Origin: JADLGL01 sp964611195
GTDB taxonomy: Bacteria; Pseudomonadota; Alphaproteobacteria; Rhizobiales; Kaistiaceae
Length of the DNA: 31,023 nucleotides
NCBI GenBank assembly: GCA_964611195.1
Contig: CAZSXA010000005.1
Span: forward strand, 1 to 31,023
Direction: 5' to 3'
Positions 1 through 7,677 of the stretch are shown here, in pieces. A program made the translations under genes and the position numbers. Position 1 is the first letter of the stretch; each line of letters begins with the position of its first letter. Below the pieces are notes generated by a model, which saw only the letters and a list, made by a program, of their open reading frames with translations, ran no database searches and had not been told where the DNA came from.

Positions 1-352
1 CCGCCGTCCGATCATCGACGCCGTCCGGTATCGGAACCAGCCGGTCGGCCGCGATCAGCCGCGCGGCGGCGTAGGCGCCGCTCGCGCCGGCATAGGCCAC
101 GCGATCGCCGGGCCTGAAGCCGACCACATCAGGCCCGATCGCCTCGACGATGCCGGCGGCTTCCATACCGGGCGTGAACGGCAGATCGATCGGGTAGAAC
201 CCGCGTCGTTGATAGGTGTCGATGTAGTTGACCCCGATCGCGGTGTGCCGGAGGCGCACCTCGCCGGCGTCCGGTTCGCCGACTTCAAAGCCGGTCTCGG
301 CATCCAGGACCTCCGGCCCACCGTTGGTATTGACGCGGATGACGACACCCAT
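1..352 (-). CDS. NADPH:quinone oxidoreductase, zinc-independent MDR family (3' part outside window)
   Basis: Only the first 117 codons are present. They read as the GroES-like N-terminal domain of a quinone oxidoreductase / crotonyl-CoA-reductase-like MDR protein: GVNYIDTYQRRGFYP is the family signature, followed by PGMEAAGIVEAIG and GDRVAY. No Cys/His zinc-ligand pattern is seen, as expected for the quinone reductase branch, which reduces quinones with NADPH in the cytoplasm. The ATG at 352 has AGGAG five bases upstream, and this Shine-Dalgarno overlaps the end of the btuF-like gene (gap 8 bp), so it is probably the fourth gene of the cobalamin-riboswitch operon. Why an MDR reductase sits with B12 uptake is not evident. 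The NADPH-binding domain cannot be checked. Confidence 0.85.
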   Translation of the reverse strand, partial: MGVVIRVNTNGGPEVLDAETGFEVGEPDAGEVRLRHTAIGVNYIDTYQRRGFYPIDLPFTPGMEAAGIVEAIGPDVVGFRPGDRVAYAGASGAYAAARLIAADRLVPIPDGVDDRTA

Positions 353-360
353 GGGTGCTC

Positions 361-1554
361 CTATTCGCTCGCGATCGTCCGGTAGAAGACGAAATCGTGG
401 TCCGGCAGCGTGCCCGGGTGAAAGATCTCGATCAAATCACGAAGGATCAAGTCGGGACGCAGCACACCCAGTTCGAAGAAGGCGACGCCGCCGGACGCCG
501 TCGAGATCCGGTCATAGATCCAGACATTTCCGGCTTCCGCCGCCGGCAGCGTTGCTAGCCGGGGGTCGTCCGCGGCGATATCCGCGAGAGTGCGGTATCC
601 GGTCGCGGCATTGACCCAGACATCGACCTCCGATCCCGCGGCGATGATCTGCTCGAGGTCGCCGAAGGAGAGGCTCGACGTGCTGTCATTGTCGCCGAAC
701 ACATAGCGTCCGCCAGCGGTTTCGATTGCCTCGACCGAGTAGGAGCGGCCGCCGGGTGCGTAGAACGTGCCTTGAAACGACGACCCGGCAAGGACCAGCG
801 GACGCTCGGACTCCGGCAGACCGGCCACCGCCGCCGCGGCGTCGAGATAGGACGTTTCGATGTCGTTGAATACGGCGTTGGCGGCCGCTTCGGCGTTGAG
901 GAAGAGGGCGATGAACTTCACCCATTCCGCCCGCCCGAGGAGGCTGGTCTCCAGCCACTCGGCGTTGGCAACGACCGGAATGCCGGCATCCGCGATCGTC
1001 TCGTAGGCTTCGTTGTCGCTGCCTCCGGTCATCAGCATGTCAGGGTCGCCGTCGATGACGACCTCGACGTCCGGCGAGCCAGCCGCCGCATACTCGATGA
1101 CTTGCCCGGCCTCGCCGGCCGCGAGAAACGCTTCCGTTGTCGCGAACGCGAGTGACCCGACGCCCGTCACCCGATCGACCGCGCCGAGGGCGTCGATCAT
1201 CGGCAGGTGCGTCGTGCTCGCGGAGAACATGGAGCCGATCGGCACTTGAATGACCGGCGCCTCGGCGAGATCGCCTTCAAGGATCGGTTCCGGTGCCCCG
1301 CATTGCACAAGGACATATGTCTCCAATGGCCCGCCGGCATAGGCCTCTTCGACGGTCACGATCTTGTAGAAGTCACGGTAGCTGACGGTGAAGTTGCCTG
1401 CATATTCGGGCTCGATCTTGTCGGGGAAATAGTCGACGCCGGATTCGAAATCCTCGATGCATGCGGTTTGTTCCTCCGGCTGCGCCGTTGCCGGAACGGC
1501 GCTGACGATGCCGACGAGCGTCGACAGTGCGAAAAGATGCAGGCGGCTGAGCAT
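361..1554 (-). CDS. btuF: Periplasmic cobalamin/iron-complex ABC substrate-binding protein (BtuF-like)
   Basis: This is a 397-residue secreted binding protein of the Peripl_BP_2 (FhuD/BtuF/FepB) class. A Sec signal peptide runs to about residue 25 (ending PATA-Q). The body has the two-lobe pattern: an early YRDFYKIV segment, a middle AEWLETSLLGRAEWVKFIALFL stretch typical of the lobe-linking helix (GRxEWxKFxAxF), and a late segment with LEQIIAAGSEVDVWVN. It would deliver the ligand to the permease encoded just upstream. The family alone cannot separate vitamin B12 from ferric siderophores. The riboswitch in front of the operon argues for a corrinoid or cobalt-related ligand. ATG at 1554 follows GAGGGAG at a normal distance, 12 bp after the ATPase stop codon. 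Confidence 0.85.
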   Translation of the reverse strand: MLSRLHLFALSTLVGIVSAVPATAQPEEQTACIEDFESGVDYFPDKIEPEYAGNFTVSYRDFYKIVTVEEAYAGGPLETYVLVQCGAPEPILEGDLAEAPVIQVPIGSMFSASTTHLPMIDALGAVDRVTGVGSLAFATTEAFLAAGEAGQVIEYAAAGSPDVEVVIDGDPDMLMTGGSDNEAYETIADAGIPVVANAEWLETSLLGRAEWVKFIALFLNAEAAANAVFNDIETSYLDAAAAVAGLPESERPLVLAGSSFQGTFYAPGGRSYSVEAIETAGGRYVFGDNDSTSSLSFGDLEQIIAAGSEVDVWVNAATGYRTLADIAADDPRLATLPAAEAGNVWIYDRISTASGGVAFFELGVLRPDLILRDLIEIFHPGTLPDHDFVFYRTIASE

Positions 1555-1566
1555 GGGTGATCTCCC

Positions 1567-2610
1567 TCAGTGGTTCGCGATGGACGGGGCGGTGATGGCT
1601 GGCGTCGGCTCGACCTCACGCGCGGCCGCTGAGCGCCGGGCATAGGCGGCGAGCGCCCCGAATGTCGTGCCGGCGACGGTGGTTCCGTCGTCCTTGACCT
1701 GCCAGCGGCGGCCGTCGGCGGCGAGTTGGACGGTCAGATCGGCGCGCGCGTCGGCGGCCACGACGGTGAATCCTTCGCGGGCAAGGGCTGCAGCGGCGAG
1801 GCGTGCGCCTTGCGCGGGGCCGATGACTCGAGCAGTCGGGATTGGCGCATCGGAAGGGTCGCGCTCGCGCGAAGTCCCGAACGTCGCCTCTACCGCGCCG
1901 TCGGCGACGAGGTCTTCCGGCGCGCCGTGGCAAAGCGATCCGTCCTGGCGGATCAGCCAGGCGGTATCGGCATGAGCGAGCGCGAGGTCGAGATCATGGC
2001 TCGACGCAATGATCGCGACGCCGCGTTCCCGCGACAGGTGGCCGAGCAGGGTCATCACCTCGCGGCGGGCGGTCACGTCGAGAAACGCCGTCGGCTCGTC
2101 GAGGATGATCGCGGCCGGTTCCTGGGCCAGGACGCGCGCCAGATTGAGCTTCTGGCGCTCCCCGTCGGAGGTTTCCCGGCAGTCGCGATCGACGAGATGC
2201 TCGGCGCCGACGGCGCGGATCGCCTCGTCGACGGCCGTCCTGTCGGCCGCGCCGAGCCGGCCATTCCACCTGGTGTGGGCATAACGGCCGAGGGCAACCA
2301 TTTCCCACGCCTTCAGCGCCCCGACATCGACCGGCTCGGGGAGGACCACGCCGATCGCCCGCGCGCGTTCCGCCGCCGTCATCAGGGCGAGGTCGCGTCC
2401 CCGGAACCGGACGCGGCCGGCGACCGGCTTCTGGAGGCCAGCCAGCGTGCGGAGCAGCGTCGACTTGCCGGTGCCGTTGGGTCCAAGCAGGCAGGTGAAG
2501 GTTGCGTCCGTCACCGTGACGTCGAGCCCGGTCAGCACCGGCCGCGGCCTCCTGCGGCTCCGATAGCCGACGGCAAGGCGGGAGGCGTCGAGAACGATGT
2601 CCGGGCTCAT
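1567..2610 (-). CDS. btuD: Cobalamin-type ABC transporter ATPase (BtuD-like)
   Basis: This 347-residue ATPase of the FecE/BtuD family energises the import of a metal chelate or corrinoid at the inner membrane. Visible motifs are Walker A GPNGTGKST (residues 43-51), signature SDGERQ (148-153, the SDGE variant common in iron/B12 importers), Walker B IILDEP (168-173) and the switch His205. The start ATG at 2610 overlaps the permease stop in ATGA, so the two genes are translationally coupled; the open frame runs further upstream, but that part lies in the permease gene. After the ATPase core (about residue 245) there is a C-terminal extension of about 100 residues rich in Ala and Arg, with no motif I recognise. 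Many FecE-like proteins end near residue 260, so this tail is unusual. Confidence 0.9.
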   Translation of the reverse strand: MSPDIVLDASRLAVGYRSRRRPRPVLTGLDVTVTDATFTCLLGPNGTGKSTLLRTLAGLQKPVAGRVRFRGRDLALMTAAERARAIGVVLPEPVDVGALKAWEMVALGRYAHTRWNGRLGAADRTAVDEAIRAVGAEHLVDRDCRETSDGERQKLNLARVLAQEPAAIILDEPTAFLDVTARREVMTLLGHLSRERGVAIIASSHDLDLALAHADTAWLIRQDGSLCHGAPEDLVADGAVEATFGTSRERDPSDAPIPTARVIGPAQGARLAAAALAREGFTVVAADARADLTVQLAADGRRWQVKDDGTTVAGTTFGALAAYARRSAAAREVEPTPAITAPSIANH

Positions 2611-3746
2611 CCGACGAACGCCCCGCGGCGACTGCGCAACAGCACGAGAACGACGATCGGTGCGCCGATCACCGACGTGACGGCGTTGAGCGGCAGCACG
2701 GCGTCGCCAGCAAATCCGAGCGACACGATCTGCGCGAAGAGGGCGAGCGAAGCGCCGGCGAGGATCACCGCCGGAACGAGCACGCGATGGTCGGACGTGC
2801 CCGTCAGCGCGCGGGCAATATGCGGCACGGCGACGCCGAGGAACGCGATCGGCCCGCAGAACGCCGTCACGACACCGGCGAGGACAGATGCCCCGGCGAG
2901 GATGACGAGGCGCGCACGCTTCGCGTTGAGCCCGATCGAGCTGGCATAGGTCTCGCCGAGGAGGAGCGCGTTGAGCGGCTTGGTCGAGGCGAGGACGAGT
3001 CCGATGCCGGCGAGAAGCAGCGGCGCGAACAGTGCGAGTTGTGGCCGCGTGACGCCCGTAAACGAGCCGAAGCCCCACGATATCCAGCGCTGCAACTGCT
3101 CGAATGATGTCCCGACGACCAGGAAGGTGACGACCGCCTGGACCGCATATCCGAACATCAGTCCGACGATCAGTACGGTGGCGGCACTGCGCACGCGCGC
3201 CGAAATCGCCAGCACCGGGATGAGCGCTGCGATGGCTCCGATGACCGCGGCCGCCGCTACCGCCGCGTCACCGGCGAGGCCGAGGCTGGAGCCGAACATC
3301 GCGGCGGCTCCGGTGCCGACCCCCAGCACGACCAGCGCGACGCCGAGGCTTGCGCCGGACGTGATGCCGAGCACGAACGGATCGGCCAGCGGATTACGCA
3401 GCAGGGTCTGCATCTGAAGGCCGGCAACGCCGAGCGCAGCGCCGGCCAGGAGGGCCGTGACCGCCCGCGGCAGGCGGACATCGAGGACGATGATGTCCCA
3501 ACTGGCCCGGTCCACCTCGCCGCCGATGAGAACCGTCAGGATTTGGTCGAGCGGGATCGTGACGCTGCCGAGCGCGAGGCTCAGCACGAGGCCGGTGACG
3601 ACGAGGCCGCCAAGCGCGCCGAGTGCAACGCGAGCCCGAAGGCTGCGCCGTAGTGGCCGCGCTTGCGCCTCGGCTGCCACGACGTCGTCCAGAGACGCGT
3701 TCGAACGCTGGGGCGCGCTGCGCTCCAGGCCAATGGTATCTGCCAC
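2607..3746 (-). CDS. btuC: FecCD-family ABC permease (BtuC-like)
   Basis: This is a 379-residue inner-membrane permease of the BtuC/FecCD family. The family fingerprint is clear: VRLPRAVTALLAGAALGVAG, then MQTLLRNPLADPFVLG and ITSGASLG, and near the C-terminus FLGVAVPHIAR. Roughly ten hydrophobic segments fit the known topology. A cytoplasmic N-terminal tail of about 35 residues precedes the first membrane segment. I choose the GTG at 3746 because GGGGAG lies six bases upstream; the TTG two codons earlier (3752) would sit directly on that Shine-Dalgarno. It is the first gene after the cobalamin riboswitch and overlaps the ATPase start by four bases, so permease, ATPase and binding protein form one operon. 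Corrinoid specificity is inferred from the riboswitch. Confidence 0.9.
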   Translation of the reverse strand: MADTIGLERSAPQRSNASLDDVVAAEAQARPLRRSLRARVALGALGGLVVTGLVLSLALGSVTIPLDQILTVLIGGEVDRASWDIIVLDVRLPRAVTALLAGAALGVAGLQMQTLLRNPLADPFVLGITSGASLGVALVVLGVGTGAAAMFGSSLGLAGDAAVAAAAVIGAIAALIPVLAISARVRSAATVLIVGLMFGYAVQAVVTFLVVGTSFEQLQRWISWGFGSFTGVTRPQLALFAPLLLAGIGLVLASTKPLNALLLGETYASSIGLNAKRARLVILAGASVLAGVVTAFCGPIAFLGVAVPHIARALTGTSDHRVLVPAVILAGASLALFAQIVSLGFAGDAVLPLNAVTSVIGAPIVVLVLLRSRRGAFVG

Positions 3747-3778
3747 CGACAACTCCCCGTTGCCGCGAGGTGTCGGTG
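3744..3778 (-). promoter_or_regulatory. Start-codon hairpin, probable riboswitch expression platform
   Basis: The arms 3744-3751 and 3771-3778 form a perfect 8-bp stem (CACCGACA with TGTCGGTG on the minus strand). The 19-base loop contains the Shine-Dalgarno GGGGAG, and the GTG start codon of the permease is the last triplet of the stem. Such a structure would limit ribosome access. Together with the riboswitch about 75 bases upstream it suggests translational control, although no pairing between this hairpin and the aptamer was established by eye. Confidence 0.55.
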
Positions 3779-3851
3779 AGGCGCTGCCGGAATCGAACGG
3801 GAGGAACCCGTGGGCGAGCGACCCATCGGGACACCCCGCCCCGAATCAAGC

Positions 3852-4042
3852 CTTCGCCGTGGCAGGTCTCCTGGCTCGCGGGTCGTCGCCTTCCGCTGAC
3901 CTTCCCGGCGCACCAGCGCCAGTGGCGTTCTCAGCGGGCGGCTCGCCGCTCACAGTTGCGGGGGCAGCCTCGGCATAGCCCCAAGGGGCGCACCGAGTTC
4001 CCTCTTAGCTCGCCGCGACCGGAACGGGACTCGGCGAGAACC
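3852..4042 (-). promoter_or_regulatory. Cobalamin (AdoCbl-class) riboswitch aptamer
   Basis: On the minus strand this leader carries the conserved elements of a cobalamin riboswitch in the right order: an opening GGTTCTCGCCGAG segment (from 4042), AGGGAACTCGGTG (3991-4003), the core GCTGCCCCCGCAACTGTGA (around 3949-3967), GCCACTGG (3919-3926), GGGAAGG (3900-3906) and the B12 box AGCCAGGAGACCTGCC (3861-3876), which matches the consensus at every position. It lies directly upstream of the btuC-like gene, so high cobalamin should switch off transporter synthesis. Outer boundaries are approximate to about 10 bases. The class (I versus II) was not tested by folding. Confidence 0.95.
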
Positions 4043-4054
4043 AACGACGGCGCC

Positions 4055-4083
4055 AATGGGCCGGAGGTGGAACTTGATGTCAA
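4055..4083 (-). promoter_or_regulatory. Possible sigma-70 promoter for the riboswitch operon
   Basis: A consensus -35 TTGACA (4083 to 4078) is followed after 17 bases by a weak -10 CCCATT (4060 to 4055). A start of transcription near 4047 would place the riboswitch at the very 5' end of the RNA, which fits. The -10 is poor, so the call rests on the -35 and the position. The rest of the interval to the divergent cytochrome gene (4084-4287) shows no convincing element. Confidence 0.4.
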
Positions 4084-4287
4084 GGAGGGGCGTTTGCCCT
4101 GGGTGGACAAGCCGGTCGCGATTGCCGAGCCGAACGGGTGCCTGAACCGGCCCGGTTGCTTGACAATGACGGGCGATGCGGGCCACCCCGATAAGCGAGG
4201 GCGGGTGAGCATTTGGTCCCTAAATGGGCCGCAAACAACGTCAACCGTCGTTCCCTGAGCGGCGGCAAGCAGAGGAACGGAACAACC

Positions 4288-5367
4288 ATGAGCATTGCGA
4301 AACGATTCCGGTCGGGCGCCTCGCGGGCGACGATTGCAGCAATCCTGGTGGCCGCCGCCGGCGCCGCGCAGGGACAGGAGGGCGACCTTCCCGATGCGGG
4401 CGATTTCGAGCTGACGGTGTCGCTGGTCTCGACCGACGATCCCGACGCGGTCGGAATCGGCGTCGCGCGAATGGCGCAGGCGGTGAACCAGACCGTGCAT
4501 CTCTTCAACCCCGCCGGCACGGACGCTTTCCTCGATTACGCGGTCGGCAATTGCGTGACCTTCCAGGTCGTCGATGTCGCCGAGAACACCGTCGAAATGA
4601 ACGGCTACTGCAACTACCGCGACGCCGACGGCGATGTCGCATTTGAGCGGTTTGCCACTGACGGCGCGGTCCCGCTCGACGCGATCGTGGCCGAAGGCGA
4701 GTTCATCGGCGGCACCGGCAAATATGAGACTCTCACCGGTACGACCGAGACCGAGCTCTTCGCGACCGTCGAGAATCGCGAGGCAAACCTCGTCGGCGGT
4801 ACCAAGGTCGGCACGTTTGAGCTCGCCGAGGCCGCCGCCGCGGCGGACGAACCGGCCGCGGAGCCCGTTATGGGCGGCGAGCCTGAAGAAGACGGCGCGG
4901 TCGAGCCGGTCGGCGACGACGAAGCNNNNNNNNNNNNNNNNNNNNNNNNNNNNNNNNNNNNNNNNNNNNNNNNNNNNNNNNNNNNNNNNNNNNNNNNNNN
5001 NNNNNNNNNNNNNNNNNNNNNNNNNGAGCCGGAGCCCGAAGAAGCCGCCGCCGGGGAGGACGATGAAGGGGACGACATTGCTGCCATGATCGCCGAGGGC
5101 GAAGGACACTATCAGGACAATTGCGCGGCCTGCCACGGCGCTGAGGGAGGCGGCGGCGCCGGCCCGACACTGGCAGGCAACAATTACTTGCAGTCGACCC
5201 GGTCGACGATCGGACAGATCCTCGCGGGCAATCCGGGCCGCGGCATGCCGGGGTTCGCCGATGTCTTGAACGACGAGGAGATTGCGGCGATCGCGACTTA
5301 CATCCGCAACAGCTGGGGGAATGAGTTTGGCCCTGTCGCGGCCGACACAGTCGCCACCTATCGCTGA
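4288..5367 (+). CDS. Secreted beta-barrel-like domain fused to cytochrome c (contains assembly gap)
   Basis: A 359-codon frame, interrupted by 100 N. A signal peptide ends near residue 29 (GAAQG). Residues about 35-165 form a domain with NGYCNYRDADGD and GEFIGGTGKYETLTG; the GTGKY-type turn recalls allene-oxide-cyclase/dirigent-like barrels, a tentative match. An acidic Pro/Glu/Asp linker follows and holds the gap. The C-terminal 90 residues are a class I cytochrome c: haem site C279-A-A-C282-H283, then GGGGAGPTLAG, axial-Met segment GMPGFADV and TYIRNSWGN. It is closely similar to the small cytochromes at 5506 and 16347, so it probably takes electrons in the periplasm from the PQQ dehydrogenase system. 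I start at ATG 4288, with AGAGGAACGG upstream, because the earlier in-frame GTG leads into no signal peptide. Residue numbers after the gap assume that its length is right. Confidence 0.8.
   Translation: MSIAKRFRSGASRATIAAILVAAAGAAQGQEGDLPDAGDFELTVSLVSTDDPDAVGIGVARMAQAVNQTVHLFNPAGTDAFLDYAVGNCVTFQVVDVAENTVEMNGYCNYRDADGDVAFERFATDGAVPLDAIVAEGEFIGGTGKYETLTGTTETELFATVENREANLVGGTKVGTFELAEAAAAADEPAAEPVMGGEPEEDGAVEPVGDDEXXXXXXXXXXXXXXXXXXXXXXXXXXXXXXXXXXEPEPEEAAAGEDDEGDDIAAMIAEGEGHYQDNCAACHGAEGGGGAGPTLAGNNYLQSTRSTIGQILAGNPGRGMPGFADVLNDEEIAAIATYIRNSWGNEFGPVAADTVATYR
4926..5025. other. Assembly gap of exactly 100 N
   Basis: The run is exactly 100 bases, the usual placeholder for a gap of unknown size. 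It falls in the acidic Pro/Glu linker of the barrel-cytochrome fusion, where repetitive GAG/CCG/GAC codons flank both sides. Both flanks are in the same frame across 100 bases, which may be chance (one in three). Confidence 0.98.
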
Positions 5368-5434
5368 CGGAAAGCCGCCGCCTGCTTGACATCGCGCGGC
5401 GGATCGGCCACGGCAAACAGTTGCGGGATGCTTT

Positions 5435-5459
5435 GGGGCGACACTCCCCGTGTCGCCCC
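5435..5459 (+). other. Perfect 10-bp stem-loop between two cytochrome c genes
   Basis: GGGGCGACAC (5435-5444) pairs with GTGTCGCCCC (5450-5459) around a five-base TCCCC loop. No T-run follows, so it is not a standard intrinsic terminator. It lies in the 138-bp spacer between the cytochrome genes and could stabilise or partly terminate the transcript. Confidence 0.5.
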
Positions 5460-5505
5460 GCGGGGAGAACTGGCCGGGTCACCGGCGGGATTGAGAGGAG
5501 CAGAT

Positions 5506-5919
5506 ATGACGACAGCAACTTGGCGCAGCCGCGCCAGGATTCTCGGCTTTGCGGCGGCATTCTCGGGTGCCGCGCTTCTTGCCGTTTCCGGCGCAAGCGG
5601 GCAGGGCGCCCCAGAGGACAATCCGGAGCTTTTTGACGCGCTCATGTCCGAAGGCGAAGGTGCATACAACAGCAATTGCGCCGGCTGCCACGGAGCTGAC
5701 GGTGGCGGGGGGGCTGGCCCCACACTGGCGGGCAACGACTACCTGGCTTCGGTCCGATCGCTGGTCGGTCAGACGCTCGCAGGCAATCCGGATCGCGGCA
5801 TGCCGCCATTTGCGGGCTTAAGCGATCGTGAGATTGCCGCCCTTACCACCTACGCTCGGAACAGCTGGGGCAACGCTTATGGCCTCGTGCTTGAAGAGAC
5901 GGTCAGCGCATATCGCTGA
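5506..5919 (+). CDS. Small periplasmic c-type cytochrome
   Basis: A 137-residue class I cytochrome c with a signal peptide (about residues 1-33, ending ASGQG). Haem attachment is C58-A-G-C61-H62. The axial Met is probably M99 in DRGMPPFAG. The fold closes with YARNSWGN. It matches the C-terminal domain of the preceding gene and the cytochrome at 16347 over nearly its whole length, including the GGGGAGP glycine run after the haem site. In PQQ alcohol dehydrogenase systems such cytochromes carry electrons from the quinoprotein to the terminal oxidase; that role is inferred from context. ATG 5506 has GAGAGGAG five bases upstream; the longer open frame to 5386 lacks a signal peptide at its start. 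A terminator follows. Confidence 0.9.
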   Translation: MTTATWRSRARILGFAAAFSGAALLAVSGASGQGAPEDNPELFDALMSEGEGAYNSNCAGCHGADGGGGAGPTLAGNDYLASVRSLVGQTLAGNPDRGMPPFAGLSDREIAALTTYARNSWGNAYGLVLEETVSAYR

Positions 5920-5950
5920 TCGCTGACAGCGACCTCGCAAGAAACGACGG

Positions 5951-5980
5951 AAAGGGCGCCCTACGGCGCCCTTTCTGCTT
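5951..5980 (+). terminator. Rho-independent terminator after the cytochrome pair
   Basis: AAAGGGCGCC (5951-5960) and GGCGCCCTTT (5965-5974) form a perfect 10-bp stem with a CTAC loop, followed by the T-containing tail CTGCTTTC. It sits 32 bp past the cytochrome stop and separates the cytochromes from the binding-protein gene at 6165. Confidence 0.8.
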
Positions 5981-6164
5981 TCGGATTGGCGCCATGCCGG
6001 CGCCCGATCGAATTCGTGTTATTGCCGCCCGAAGATAATGTGACTGCATCACTCACCTTTCACTGGACAACGACCGCCATGCTGCGTTTTGCTGGGGCCG
6101 AACCCGGAAAGGGATGCGCTATCCGATACTGCGCACAACGAGACCGCTAGGGAGAAGACCTCAA

Positions 6165-7472
6165 ATGCTCGCCAATTCGCTCGCGAACGCACTTCGGATC
6201 GTCGCTCTCGCGACCTTGCCGGTCGCCCTGCTGGCCGGCCCCGCATCTGCCCAGCTCGGACCCGATGGGGACATCAAGATCGGCATTATCCTTCCGGATA
6301 TCCCGGAAGATGCACCCGTGTGGCGTCAGGAGCTGCCGGAGCAAGTGCTGCACGGTGCAATCCTCGGCCAGGAGGAGGTTGCCTTCAACGCCGAGCTCCT
6401 CGGCATCGGTTTTGAGGTCTTCTACGAGAACGCAACCGGCCCCGAAGCCGCGGTTGCCGCGGCGGAGCGGATGGCCGAAGAGGGCGTGCTCGGTGTTGTC
6501 GGCGGCTATTCGCTCGAAGAGGCGCTCGCGCTCGGCGACTGGGCCGAAGAGACCGGAATCCCGTTCATCAATATCGGCTCGCAGGCCGACGCGCTGCGCA
6601 ACGATCAGTGCGGGTTGAATACCTTCCATGTCGAGGCGAGCGCCGGCATGTATCTCGATTCGCTGGCCGGCTGGTATATCCGCGATGGCTACAGGCGTTG
6701 GTATGTCGTCCGCTCGGACAATGCTGAGGGCGATGGCCTCCAGGACCGTCTCGACTGGTCGCTGAACAACAGGCATTTCGGCGTGGATCAGGTCGGCGAT
6801 GCCGTCTACGTCGAGGGCACCACGACGAGCGACATCATCGCCGGTTTCGAGGACTCCGGTGCCGATCTGCTCGTTCTCCTGCTGGACGCCGGCGAGCAGC
6901 TCGAGGTCATGGCGGGTCTCGAAGAGGCCGGCTTCGACGGCCAGGTGGCCGGCTATCCGCACGCCGCGACACAGACGCGCGAATACTTCGTCGCCCTTTC
7001 CGAGGTTGCGCCGTCGATCGAGCACTATCGTGCCGTCATCTGGGAGCCGACCCTCGACACCTCAGGCTCGATCGAATTCAATCTGCGCCACCGCAATCGC
7101 TGGGATGGCGAAACGATGGATGGTCCCGCCTGGGCCGGCTATCACGCGGTGAAGATCCTGTTCGATTCGGCGTCGTTCAGCCGGTCCATCGATCCGGCCG
7201 AGATCATGAGCTACATGCGCTCGCCCAACGCCGTGTTCGACCTTCACAAGCTTCTTGGCGCGTCGTTCCGACCCTGGAACCAGCAACTTCGCCAGCCGCT
7301 CTATCTCGTCAATATCGATCCGCAAGAGGAGTCGAAGTTCCAGATGGGACTCCTCGTTGGTCAGTTGCCGTCGCTCTACCTGCCGGGCACCGAGCCGAAC
7401 GAGCGGCTCGACCAGATCGGCGATCTCGCCAACGGTTCGACATGCGACATCCAGGCGAGGCTTGACGGCTAG
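6165..7472 (+). CDS. Type I periplasmic binding protein of a PQQ-alcohol-dehydrogenase-associated ABC system
   Basis: A 435-residue secreted protein of the branched-chain amino-acid binding (Peripl_BP_6, type I) fold. A signal peptide ends after residue 29 (GPASA-Q). DIKIGIILPD opens the first lobe, AERMAEEGVLGVVGGY follows, and a GIPFINIG segment is typical of the ligand cleft. Its C-terminal FRPWNQQLRQPLYLV and mid-protein FHVEAS are shared with the gene at 11877, so the two are paralogues. Both keep a Cys in the middle (NDQCGL) and one near the end (STCDI), a possible disulfide. Members of this group occur beside PQQ dehydrogenases. The ligand is unknown and could be an alcohol, an aldehyde or a metal complex. 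ATG 6165 is preferred over 6114 because GGGAG precedes it and the signal peptide starts there. Confidence 0.85.
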   Translation: MLANSLANALRIVALATLPVALLAGPASAQLGPDGDIKIGIILPDIPEDAPVWRQELPEQVLHGAILGQEEVAFNAELLGIGFEVFYENATGPEAAVAAAERMAEEGVLGVVGGYSLEEALALGDWAEETGIPFINIGSQADALRNDQCGLNTFHVEASAGMYLDSLAGWYIRDGYRRWYVVRSDNAEGDGLQDRLDWSLNNRHFGVDQVGDAVYVEGTTTSDIIAGFEDSGADLLVLLLDAGEQLEVMAGLEEAGFDGQVAGYPHAATQTREYFVALSEVAPSIEHYRAVIWEPTLDTSGSIEFNLRHRNRWDGETMDGPAWAGYHAVKILFDSASFSRSIDPAEIMSYMRSPNAVFDLHKLLGASFRPWNQQLRQPLYLVNIDPQEESKFQMGLLVGQLPSLYLPGTEPNERLDQIGDLANGSTCDIQARLDG

Positions 7473-7677
7473 CGCCGCGTATGGCCAATTGTTGAACTCA
7501 GAACTCATCAAAGACAACTGGCGGATCAAACGCTAGGTTGAGGGGGAGAATTGGGTTTCACGCCGGAACGGCAACCGCTCGCGACAGGTCGACATCCTTT
7601 GACTGATGCCGACCCGTCGTCCGCCCCCGATCGGTCCACACAACCCACATCTGCTTAGCCAGAGGAATCGGAGCACC

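Noticed and set aside
1726..2949. 407-codon plus-strand frame across btuD and btuC
   Set aside because: The minus strand carries intact Walker motifs and FecCD signatures; this frame is a shadow.
4160..4195. TTGACA at 4160 with GATAAG at 4190 as a promoter for the cytochrome fusion gene
   Set aside because: The 24-base spacing is too long for a sigma-70 promoter, and nothing -10-like lies at 17 bases.
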